DNA of 64,000 bases from Pohlia nutans (taxonomy: Eukaryota; Streptophyta; Bryopsida; Bryales; Mniaceae): positions 7,216,213 to 7,280,212 of the forward strand of contig CM040093.1 of the NCBI GenBank assembly GCA_022496805.1. Direction: 5' to 3'. The position numbers and the translations under genes are program-made. Below the pieces are notes generated by a model that did no database searches, was not told the origin of the DNA, and worked only from the letters and a program-made list of their open reading frames with translations. Numbering within the stretch: the first letter of the stretch is position 1; each line of letters starts with the position of its first letter. Positions 1 through 10,157 of the stretch are shown here, piece by piece.

Positions 1-25
1 ATCAACAAGCATGGAAGACACGTAC

Positions 26-2235
26 TTCAAGACAAAGCATAGCTGCTTCCCTCACGTTGCTACTTGAATCCTCCAACAAATGAAGCACCTGCAACCAACT
101 TGCACACCACAACTTAAAACAAATCACACTAACTCAGATAACAAGGATTTGTAAGAGAATCTAGGTCGAACGAAGCTATAACCACAAGAGAAGCACAATA
201 AGAAACTAGAGCTTCAAATAAACCCACAATACATAGGATGTGCTAACACAAAGAGATTAGATAATTGATGCACAATTGTATATAAAAAAGAATGAGAACG
301 GTGTGAGTCAAGACTGAGTATACTATCACTAGGTAGCTTACACTCGGGTGCTTTTTCTTTCAAGTTACATCGTTGCAACCTAACTATTCACGACCTATAG
401 ATATGCGTGACTGGAAAGTCAGCCTTAGATGATTACGTAAAGTCTGACTATCAAACTCTTTCGCGTTCACGGGGATGCATGGTACAAAGACAACATCTTG
501 CTTTGACAGATGACAGAAAAGGTGATTATGTAGTAGAAGTGCCTTAGCGATGGGCCTTATTTTGCAGAATTATAAACACTACGAATAAAGATGAAAAAGA
601 ATGCTACATTTAACATAGGACATACCGAAGGTAGGATAAGTCGCTGAAACGGAAGCTCCACCGCAGTGAAGAGATTCAAAGCTGAAGCAGATGTACGAGC
701 AAATTCTTCCCGCACCCTCCAATTTTTATGACCCCATGCATAGGCACCAGCTCTCTCTACAATGTAAGTTGGTGATGAAATCTGGCAGAGCATCAACACA
801 CGGCTCTTGCTCAAAATAATGCCACATTTATTACTCGTGCACAAAGCTAATAAAACCAACCATGGAAACTCACAAATTGGTCGGAAAACTTTGGTAACAC
901 TTCATTTTACAGACCAATAGCAATAGTTCACCCAACTACATGACTAGTAATGGCATTTCCAGACACCTAATGAGAGCGTCGCCAAAACCCTAAACTTCCT
1001 AATTCCTAAAATACAACCTAAACTCACTTTGTTGCAATCAAGAAAGATGATTTCTATTTAGTGTATTTGGAAGTTTCTAGGCTCTGAGCTGGTAACTGCT
1101 CAAATTAGCAAATATGAGCAATTCAAAGAACTGCTCATCAAGTGGATGTCAATATCCTCAAAGAATGATTGCGTACATTTTTCTTTAAAGCATCTCTACC
1201 AATGCAATAAATCACAAATGTTATTATCTTAGCTGGCAGATTACTGCAATTCCACAAGTTAATTAGGAAGCGTAATGGAAACAAAGATAGATGTTCAATT
1301 AGTAGCGTTGATTATAATTATAATTTGTAGGAACTCTTCTTATAATCACTAGCCAATATAATAATGCACTCGAATAGTTTCCACTACGGCTACAGCTCTT
1401 GGCCTAGCAATGGCCCTGCTTTACCTTGCATTTTCTGCACTCGGAAACCATTCCAAGGTACATTATTATTTTGGCCGGCGTATTACTGCATTTCCCAGAG
1501 TTGATTAGGAAGCATAATGGGAGCAAGATACATGATAAATTCAGTAATCTGCAAAAACTGACCATGACCATTACGCTTCTTGTAATCGCCAATCACAATG
1601 AACTATGATGCAAGAATCTCCTAAATTTAGCAAAGTTGCCAAGCATGATAACAACGCATTGAAATGGTTTCAACCAACTTAGGGTGCGGCTGACGCTCTC
1701 GACCTCGGCCCTCGCTGCAAGCTGCTCAGAAACCATTCCAAGTTGCTACACAACACCGGCATTCAAAAGAAAATTGTACACACACTCTGCCTCTAGAGTT
1801 TCGTGATTGCTTTCGTCGCTTTAATTTTGTCATAATTCGAAATAACAAACCAAAAATTAACTCCTAGCTCGAAATCAAAGAAGCAAAATTAAATGAATAG
1901 ATCTCCATCAATGCAAGCAGGAAGCGTCGCCCGGCATCGCGTACGGGTTGTTTGCTGTCACCGAGGCGCTCCACAGTGGCGGGCAACAATGCATTAAAGT
2001 GCAGCTTGAGATGATCACCGGCAAGTGCAGCAGCGGACGCTAGAGCTTGCAGTGCACCTTGCGCCACCCTAAAATTGTTGTCCTTGAAGCAAGGGAGGGA
2101 AGCATCCACGAGAATGCACACCTCGGTGGCCGTCAAGCACTTGCGGCATTGCTCTAGTATGGTCTGCAGCTTGTCTATACCGGCTAATCTCTCTTTGGTG
2201 TCCTTACCTTGCAACTGCATCAACACCTCTTCCAT
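26..2235 (-). CDS. CLASP: CLASP (CLIP-associated protein), N-terminal exons, partial at window edge
   Basis: Microtubule plus-end/cortical protein with TOG/HEAT repeats. Three exons read from the minus strand: 2235-1903 (111 codons, ATG at 2235), 781-626 (52 codons) and 88-26 (21 codons); all join in phase 0 and the gene continues off the left edge. Exon 1 carries a TOG HEAT-repeat opening (MEEVLMQLQGKDTKERLAG, later QGALQALASAA and ERLGDSKQPVRDA). Exon 2 continues with VERAGAYAW and WRVREEFART, and exon 3 with SSNVREAAMLCLE. I recall almost the same order in angiosperm CLASP. Exon 2 has a CAG acceptor and a TCG/GTATGT donor; exon 3 has a CAG acceptor and a GTACGT donor. Oddity: the junction after LME in exon 1 has no GT donor nearby (see findings). 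An upstream in-frame GTG is ignored because the ATG gives the family start. Confidence 0.88.
1216..1740. repeat. Imperfect tandem duplication (~245 bp unit) in CLASP intron 1
   Basis: A segment at about 1219-1290 (TATTATCTTAGCTGGC..., then TTAATTAGGAAGCGTAATGG) recurs at about 1462-1530 (TATTATTTTGGCCGGC..., then TTGATTAGGAAGCATAATGG). A second shared part, GGAAACCATTCCAAG or a close variant, occurs near 1442 and 1727. The offset is roughly 245-290 bp. It lies inside the intron between CLASP exons 1 and 2, and no coding function is seen. Confidence 0.6.
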
Positions 2236-2920
2236 TGCCACAAACTTCCTCTCACTTACTCTAATTCATTTTTCCTTACATTACACTTCCTCTCCATCAC
2301 ACTGCATTCTAATTTGCATATTTCAGTATGAATTACATTGCAAATTTCTCTCGCCTCTAAGTTGTGTCTTCCAATCCCAAAATTATTCTACTACTGACAA
2401 GATTTTATAGCCACAACATCACCGACGTAATTTTTGACCATCTCCTAAAAAATCAAAATAAAATAAAAATCAAGAAAAAGCAAAAGAAAAAGCTCCAAAA
2501 CTCAGCAATAGCAAGAAATTCCACAAAATAGCTATTCCAGACGCTGCACTATGGAGCACATTTCAAATTTCTCTCGCCATTGTGCTACTACTGAGGAGAT
2601 TTGCTGACTACGACAACACTGACGTAATTTCTGACCATTGATGACAACTTTGCATCGTTTGCTGCTTCCTCTCACTAATCACCCTTTCTTAACCTAACAT
2701 TACGCTTCCTCTCCGTCCTCGCAAAGAAGTTTTGCATTCTGATTTGCATATCTATTGATCACAACTTCGCATCGTCTTCTACTGCCTTGCAACTGTATGT
2801 ACGCCTCTTCTATCGCCACAAACTTCCTCTCACTTATTTATTAACCCTTCTTTACCTTACATTACACTTCCTCTAAGCCCTTGCAAGAAGCTTTGCATAG
2901 CCATTGCATTCTTTACTACT
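2208..2920. repeat. Three diverged copies of the CLASP start/5' leader region
   Basis: The stretch holding the CLASP start codon and leader (2208-2440) recurs in diverged form at about 2560-2765 and 2787-2915. Shared blocks include CACAAACTTCCTCTCACTTA, TTACATTACACTTCCTCT, CAAATTTCTCTCGCC and GACGTAATTT.TGACCAT. The copy at about 2787-2830 even retains the first codons on the minus strand, reading (I)EEAYIQLQG against MEEVLMQLQG in the real exon, with ATG changed to ATA. Promoter elements for CLASP probably lie in this area, but no TATA box is clear enough to call. Confidence 0.7.
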
Positions 2921-5384
2921 TCCTCCCTTTTCCCTGCTATATATACTCCTCTCCTGCCTCTCCGCCATAGCCTTCAAACTCCTCGACAATTGCGAGCTAA
3001 TAGCGGCCTGATATATTGGACTACGGGCTTGGTAACAACGACGATGCAAACTCGTGAGCTTCTATGCAAATCGAAATTTGAATGAACGAAGAGATGAAGA
3101 TTATAAAGGAAATTTGGAAAAAGAACCAAAAAAACAAAAAAAACAAAAAAAAAACAAAACAACTTTAGTGGCCTATAGTGTAAGGAAGACAATGAAATAT
3201 TTTTGTTGTACTTTTATTTTTATTATAATGGCACTAAAAACCTTTATGATTCAAAACAATAATAAATCAATAAAATTTAAGATTATAAATAGTTTATTTT
3301 TTAGAGTTTATATAATTCACCACTTTAAATTAAATTCTCCAAACTTCAAAATGATTTGTACCGCAATACCTAATTTGATTCGGCGATGGGTGCCGAATAT
3401 TTATTAAATTTACGGAAGAGAAAAGCAAATATAGGTAACCCTTAAGCGTCCACACTACTATTACCCGGTCAAACCTCATCAATTCTTCACATTTTAAAAT
3501 AATTTATATTTTTTTGGTATTTTTCTCATATAAGGTATTGTTACCGATTTTCCCTGATTTTTTCATAATCATTTACATAAAAATAAAATTCTTAAGATTT
3601 TTCAAAGTCTTTTTTTGTAAAAATCATAGTAATTACAAGAATGCTTGGAATAGTATGAATTTTTTAGGAAACATGTAAATAATTGTGATGAACAAGGTGT
3701 AGGTGGCATGCTTCTTGAGCTTACATAAAAAGAAATTTGACAGAAAAACTTTTTTGGCAGCGTATATTGGAATTTTAGGGTTTTGAGTTCAATCGGTAGA
3801 CTAGTAGCTGTGTGTTCGAACCCCCACATAATTTCTGTACATTTCGGATTGCGCTAATTTTTTCCTTCAAAATTTGGCTTATTGATTTTGCTACTATTTT
3901 ACGTCAAAGGTGTATTAAAAAATATTAACGAAAACGGTGGTCTTTGGGCACTAAAAAATTGTATCAAAATATAGTGCCATTATGGGCCTTGGAAACCATG
4001 CTCTACACTATTTATTCCTTGGTGCCCAAAGACCGCCTTTCTATTAGTATAACTCTTTCATGTTATGTCTTTGACAACCAATGTATTGTTACGTACAGTA
4101 CATTACAACCAATGAATATGACATGTGGAGATTTTCTAATTCTATGTTTACATAATATTGAATATTCCATATAGATATTAGAATGTGAGACCAAAAAGTG
4201 TAATAAAAATTATAGAGTGTATAATTTTTCAAATTTTGAACAAACTCTAAAAACATTTTTATTATTTATAAAAATTCCATCTCTATAGAGTGCCGTGATC
4301 TGAATATTTTTGCTTACAAAAATACTACTTACTATAGGAAACACCAATGTAAGTATGTGAATGAACAAAATAATTATTTATTTGACAACATGTATTTAGG
4401 CAAGTGCTTTATAAATTATATTTGATTTTTTAATGATTACCATAGCAACACAAAACAATGCAATCTCATTTATTTCATGCAAATTAAAATTTGAATGAAG
4501 AGGAGTGAAAAATAATTGGAATTTGAATGAAGAGTGAAAAATCAAATAAATTGTAAATTATTCTCCATTTTTGATAGGATAAAACCTCCAGAAATAACCT
4601 AAATAAAATTTCAAAAAAATGAATTCATCAAACACTAAATCGATGTATGTATATCTAGATGGATAAATGAAGTTACATTCATGCTCTTTGTATTTATGTA
4701 TGGGACCTCATCAACTTCTGCTCATTCATGTATATGCAAATTAAAATTTGAATTAACAAAAGACAAAGATTGTAAAGAAATCTTGAAAAAAAAAGGAAGA
4801 TTTCTTAAATCTACATAACCAACTAAGGATTCCAAGCAATCAAACAATGACATGTATAACGTTTTTCGTAAAAATAAAAAATTGCTATATGGCTAAGTAA
4901 TTTATTTCATGCATAAAATTATTCTTGACTCTCATAAGTTCTCTCCCACTCTTTTTTAATCATTTAATTGTTCTACATACTCTCTACTATTATCTTCATT
5001 ATTTTTATAATTCCTCATAAATCAAAACATGATTTCTTCTCACAAAGAAGGTTTTCCAAATCGACTCAAGAATATCATAGAATGAAGACTGCAAAGAATT
5101 TTTTTGAATAATGTTTATAATAATTATAACTAACCAGGGCTATGCGATGCTATGCACAACCGTCGACAAAAATCATAATCTATCATGCCTTTGGAACAAA
5201 CTTCATATTTTTAAAATTTAAATATAAATTAAAATACTGCACATTGAAGTGCCTATTGCGGCAATCGTTAGTGAAGTGCACGACGGATGAAAAACGTAGA
5301 TGAAATCTATACATCATCCAAAAATTGGACGCCTGGGCAATTAAGGTGAATGTACTAGAATCTCGTGAGCAGGGAAAATTAGTA
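2921..5384. other. Intergenic AT-rich stretch, no supportable gene
   Basis: Between the CLASP leader and element D1. Open frames here are short and A/T-driven. A lone element-like end (AACCCTTAAGCGTCC, near 3437) has no matching partner that I can find. Apart from the tRNA-like remnant at 3745-3835, nothing was recognised. Confidence 0.6.
3745..3835 (+). repeat. tRNA-like / SINE-like promoter remnant
   Basis: The segment around 3786-3831 contains a tRNA-like arrangement: TCAATCGGTAGAC (A-box-like) and, about 18 bases later, GTGTTCGAACCCCCACA, a near-perfect pol III B box with a short acceptor-like end. It is followed by non-tRNA sequence, so it is more likely a tRNA pseudogene or SINE head than a working tRNA. 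Similar B boxes occur near 22449 and 56312. No cloverleaf was completed. Confidence 0.35.
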
Positions 5385-5960
5385 TTAACTCTTGAAGGAC
5401 CTCACCCTTCTCTAGATTTGGAGAAATACACAGATGCATTATAAAATGCAACTAAGAAGGATATTTTGAACTTGATGTATGAATGACAGTTGTACGTTAT
5501 GAATTTTAGATTCTATCTATACAGTTAGATCTGTGATTTCTTTCACCAATATTGTTTTATACAATTTGAAACTTAAAATTCAAAATTCTTTTGTAATTTG
5601 ATTATGAATAAGATATTGAAAATGTATGAATGAAATTTGTAGTGATGGATTGAAATGAAATACTCTAAGTGTAATGATTTTTCGAGATTTTTTGGTTGCT
5701 TAATTTTATGAGTTGATTTTTTCAAAAGCACTTTTGAACTAAGATCTGAGAATTTTTTGATGAATCACTTCAACATGAAATTAGGAATCAAATTTTCACA
5801 AATCATTCCCTTCCACAAAGTTCACACATGCATAAAGCTATCTTTCCATAGAATTTTGTAGTATTTTTTTGGATTGCAAAAAGTGGCTGATGAACGAAAT
5901 TTTACTGAAATTTATCATTCATCATCCAGAATATGAACATTTGGTCCTTTAGGGGTTTAC
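5385..5960 (-). mobile_element. TTAA-type element, family D copy 1 (inverted)
   Basis: It begins at TTAA 5385-5388 and ends ...CCTTTAGGGGTTTA near 5959, the last TTAA having decayed. Internal sequence (ATACACAGATGCATTATAAAATGCAAC, TGATGTATGAATGACAG, AGTGTAATGATTTTT and the like) is the reverse complement of the family D copies at 44784-45370 and 50268-51082. About 575 bp, non-coding. Confidence 0.65.
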
Positions 5961-5961
5961 A

Positions 5962-6012
5962 TATACACACACACACACACACATATATTTATTTATTTAT
6001 TTATTTATTTGA
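5962..6012. repeat. (AC)n and (ATTT)n microsatellite
   Basis: An AC dinucleotide run at about 5965-5982 is followed directly by an ATTT tetranucleotide run to about 6010, immediately beside the end of element D1. Confidence 0.9.
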
Positions 6013-6327
6013 ATAGGCATAACATGAATAAAAAACCATTAATCTAATGAAAAATCTAAAATAAACTTAATTAAAATTAGGTAGTACAGTCATGGTTCAT
6101 AACTTTCTTTAGCTAGTACTGCAGCACACCCTTTTGCTTGTGCCAGGAATCAACATTTGAACATGGAATTCATTATGTGGAACATGTAGAAACTATTAAA
6201 AAATAAAAGTTTGTTGAGCTGCGAAGCCATCTTTAGCAAAAGATGGCTTTGATTCTCCAAAAGATTACGATTCATGTAACGATTTTGGTGTGCGATGCTG
6301 ATTCCCAAGGTTGAATAGTGGGGCTGC

Positions 6328-6560
6328 TTAACCTCTAAAGTTCCAGAGAGCCCTTTCCGACCAGTATTATACACCAATATTCCATTGTATTTGGCATGGT
6401 TCCACACCTCCTATGGGTTTAAGATCAAAAGTGAAGTTAAAATTCAAGTCGACATGAATTTAATGAGCTATTGGGGTCTCAATTTGGAACTTTCTATTTA
6501 CAACAAATGTCAAATATACGCCATCGTATCCACTATCCCCATCAGCCCTTTATGGGTTAA
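6328..6560 (-). mobile_element. TTAA-type element, family E copy 1 (233 bp)
   Basis: Bounded by TTAA at 6328-6331 and 6557-6560. The ends are CCTCTAAAGTTCCAGAGAGC and its partner CAGCCCTTTATGGG. The body is a close reverse-complement match to the 233-bp copy at 50762-50994, the same length to the base, so element borders are secure. Non-coding. Confidence 0.8.
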
Positions 6561-7430
6561 GAATGTTTTGTTGGAATAATACATTTGAGTCGACACAAAT
6601 TCCTGACACAAATTCCTGATGTAGACACCTTAGTTCCTGACACCTTAGATCATAAGGGATTGTTGTACTATCTTGATTGAGTAGGTCGATTAGTGGACCT
6701 TAGTGAAGTTGACACCTTACTCTGATTTTGAAGTTGACACCTTAGTCATATTGCAGGATCACAGTGTTAGATTTTACTGTTAGATCACTGTTGGAAACTT
6801 GGAATGTGACTGTACCTGCAAATTTCTGCTTTCTAGAACACATCCAGTTCTACACAGTTCTGCAGTCTGAGGGTGTCTGAAGAACTTGTTGAGGACGAGA
6901 ATGCAAGGCAGTTCCTTCCGAAGAAAATTGCTATAAACAAGGTACTTGCCCTTCTGCCAGACACTGCATGCACACTTGAGATGATAAGCTGCTTCATTAA
7001 CTTATTTTGGTGATGGACATGGACATCTCTTCCAGGTGCACATGTTTGAACTACGGTTGACAACTTGTTACAACGTCACAACCTATGCTGTCTTTCGAAT
7101 GCATCCTAACGATTTCTATGAAGTTTTCATACCTTAATTCAGAGCCATAATTTTTGGGGGATGATTGTTGTACTTGTCTGCAATCAACTCGATTGCGTGA
7201 CAGCAGAAAATCAGGTTAGGGCCTAGGTAGAGTTCTTTATAGAATTGAAGAGGAAAGGGGGTCAGATATACGAAGCAGAGTTTCAGCCTGATATTTGAGT
7301 GAGCCATTCTCCACCAGCTTTTGAAGGAAATGAAGTTCAATTGATGTGCATGTAGCAAAATCTTCAGAAACGAAGCTAATTCACCATCTGTTTGTTTCTG
7401 CAGCTCTCGTTGTCAGTGTGGGGACTTACC

Positions 7431-8433
7431 ATGGTAAACGTGGACATTTGGAAGTTCCTTACACAGGACGTGCAGAAGGCAGTGGAGACTCCGAAGGTTG
7501 TTTCTCGCTCGTTTCTGAGGATGCTGGAACAGGGCCTTCATGCAGATATCAAGCTCAGGGCTTCGGGAGGCTCCGTGAGAGCGCACCGATGTGTGTTAGC
7601 CACCGTGTCCCCTGAGGAGCTCACCTCCACTGTGGACATCGTGGACATGAGAATCGAGGGTAGGTCACTTCTAAATGTTTTAAATCCACGTGCGTGCAAA
7701 TTTTCTTACCCCTATGTTATGTATACAAAACCATTAAAATGACATGAAGTTTTTACTAGGATTATAGACCCATTAAAAATATGTTTTGTGAATTTTTGAG
7801 AATTTTATTCTTCAACATGGTTTTTTTTGTATCTTTTCTTATTGAAGTTTTGTCATTCCAGTTAGAAACGGTAGAAATTGTAGAAAATAGACAAGTGACA
7901 AATTTGGTCTGTCTTTTCTACAAAGGAAAAAAATGATAATTTTTTAACAAATATTTATATGTATGTTACCTAGTATTAGATTTTATTTGCACTCACGTGG
8001 TTTGGGTATTGAAGCATAGAGTGACCCACCCTCGATGAGAATTGAAGTTTTGCAGCTGCTCTTGGTGTTGCTCTACGCGGATGACAACTCTGCCATGCCA
8101 GAATTCGACGCTGCTGTTGACGAGTATTTCATTGAACTCTTCGAAGCCTGCTACAAGTACCAAGTCAGCAGTAGACTCATGTCGGTTCTTACCAACGGCC
8201 TGTCCAGGAACTTGACCCCAGAGAATTGCTGGCACTTGTACCACAAGTCACAAAAGAATAGAATCGATATATCGCTCGTTTCTAGCCAGGACCCAGCTGC
8301 TGTCTGTAAGCAATACATCCTGAAAAACTTTGACCGAATTATGGAATCACAAAGTATTGTAGTAGAAATGAAGCGCAATCCTGAACTAGTACGGGTTTTT
8401 ACGATTTTAGCTCGAGCAAGCGTCAGTAGGTGA
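7431..8433 (+). CDS. BTB/POZ-BACK domain protein, two exons, 204 aa
   Basis: Probable substrate adaptor of a cullin-3 ubiquitin ligase, a role inferred from the BTB family. Exon 1 is 7431-7659 (ATG at 7431, ending GAG G/GTAGGT) and exon 2 is 8048-8433 (acceptor TTGAAG/TT), phase 1, giving 204 residues with stop TGA. Residues about 25-75 carry the BTB core (GLHADIKLRASGG, VRAHRCVLATVSPEE, STVDIVDMRIE, then LLLVLLYADD). Residues about 100-200 resemble BACK helices (YFIELFEACYKYQVSSRL, LTPENCWHLYH). A likely 5' UTR splice acceptor (TTTCTGCAG) lies at 7394-7402. Oddity: between the VLATVSP and STVDI motifs the protein is about ten residues shorter than plant BTB domains I know, lacking the usual F..MF segment. 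No frameshift is visible. Confidence 0.75.
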
Positions 8434-9672
8434 ACTTCAAAAGAAAAAGCTCAACGATTAGGAACGGACAAATTTTATATGATTATGCCGAACATGAAGT
8501 CCAATTTTGATGGAAGAAATCGACGTTCAAAACTTTTGTACACGTAGTCAAATCATTACATCAAGGGCTGTTGCTGACGAAGACGGTGAGGATGAGCACA
8601 CTTACAAATCATCATGTAAAGTTCTGCTTCTTGTCATCTTTCTGTGGAATTTGGTTTCTTCCCAGATTTGCCAGTCATATCTCCGGCTCCATCAAATTTG
8701 CCCCCGTGGGCAGAGAAAATCCCCTCTCGCAGAACACCTAGCCACGTTAAACCCTACCAATTGTAATGCAGTTTCTAATGTAAACCCTGCCAATTGTAAC
8801 GCGGCTAGGTTTTCTAGTAAATCTCCGGGGTTTGGATTTTCTACTAGTAAATAACTCCCAAAGATCGAGAATGTGGGAAACACTACCGGTTTAGTGTAGG
8901 ACCAGCAGTTTGGACAATCAAGGCCCAGTACCAGCCTCCTTGCTAGACCACGTTTCTCTAGGAGCTTTCAGATGAGGATTGTTGTCACCAGATGGAATGA
9001 GAGGAAGCACATTCCAGGAACACGGTGGATGCTTGCACTTGGCAATGGCGAGGTCCCTCAGCTTTTGCTTCATCAGCTGTTTCCTGAAAAGCACAACGTA
9101 GTACATTCAGTTAGCTGGCTAGTACATTGAAACTTTGGCGCTCAGAATCGACCTAATCTTCCTTCTCGATAGGTGACACTCAGTAAAGCCTCACCTTTAC
9201 ATGCTTACTGCGGTGGAGCCTAACCCAGTCGAGTTCCTAAAAATCCTGCAGTGTGTAACACAGAGAAAGGTCTTGTACACGTGCCTACGTTCTTAACGAG
9301 CTTCAGTGCAAGTTCCCTTTCTTCATGCAAGTGCCTAATTGAAATGGAAGGGCAAATGGAACAACTGCAAGAAAAACAGCAAGTCCAGTCCTAAATTGAT
9401 TGGCACATTACATACCACGAGCCTCTCTGCAATGAGATGCTTGCTTCTCAGCATCCAAATCACGACTAGTGCTCAAGCCAGCTTTGCCACGGATGTAGTA
9501 TGTACCGATCAAGTGAACCTCAACATCATTCTGGACTGTCCTCTGACTTGCAATACCATCGGTAAAGGTCGACTCCAACTTCAGTTTTGGTCTTCACAAA
9601 TTCCATCAGCCCCTCCTTGCAGGCAGCAAGCAAAGACCACGATTAAGCTTCACCTGTACTTCCTTCACAACC
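8434..9672 (-). pseudogene. Frame-disrupted coding-like segment downstream of CAPE
   Basis: GC-richer than its surroundings. On the minus strand from 9672 to about 9410 several frames in turn look coding: one reads KLKVVKEVQVKLNRGLCL, a second CKEGLMEFVKTKTEV, a third EVHLIGTYYIRGKAGLSTS. They cannot be joined in one frame without small shifts. A second patch at about 9106-8918 reads QKLRDLAIAKCKHPPCSWN. Element A1 splits the first patch from the end of CAPE. It may be CAPE 3' UTR, a decayed exon, or remains of another gene; I do not recognise the family. The remainder (8434-8900) shows nothing convincing. Confidence 0.3.
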
Positions 9673-10059
9673 TTAACCCTTAAACGTAAAAGTAAGCCCC
9701 ATGCCCCATGGGCTTATTTATGAGAGAATAATGAAGAAAAAAGTGGATTTTCTCAACCAAATCAAGCGAGGATTGGTGCGTTGGAAAGCTACTGAAAAAG
9801 CGATCTAGATTCCAAATTTGCGCCTCATTTGGGAGATTGTGGAAACATTGGCAAGTAATCAAAGTTATCAAAATGAACAGGAGTTGAGGTTGGGGCAGCT
9901 GAGGTCGTTTCTTGAAAAGTGCTGCAGTGCTAGCTAGCAGTGGCGAGCAGAGCCGTTTTTTCATTTTTTTCGTTTTTTCTTTTTTTTCTTTTACCCCTCC
10001 GAAAATTTAGATGCCTTCCGGGCTGCCCCGTCCAGGGCCTCTTGACGTTTAAGGGTTAA
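9673..10059 (+). mobile_element. TTAA-type element, family A copy 1
   Basis: TTAA at 9673-9676 and 10056-10059. Left end CCCTTAAACGT, right end CTTGACGTTTAAGGG, an inverted repeat. The body holds AAGCCCCATG near the left and GGGCTGCCCCGTCCAGGGCC near the right, matching copies at 44417-44787 and 51817-52354. 387 bp, non-coding. It lies about 100 bp past the CAPE stop codon, probably in the 3' UTR or just beyond it. Confidence 0.85.
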
Positions 10060-10157
10060 GCTTGGTGATACCTCACACAATCCCTGAGAAGGTCATTCGA
10101 TGTGTAAAACGATCCTTCCCTGCCAACTCTATTAGTGTACAAGCCTGCCGTAAACCT

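Noticed and set aside
3436..3460. Lone AACCCTTAAGCGTCC like a TTAA-element end
   Set aside because: No second end within reach and no family match.
8507..8854. Plus-strand frame after the BTB gene
   Set aside because: The composition shifts to repeated NPTNCNAVSNVNPANCNA, a local duplication, and no domain is visible.
9339..9683. Plus-strand frame of 114 residues
   Set aside because: The opposite strand carries the better coding signal, and the frame runs into the element A1 border.
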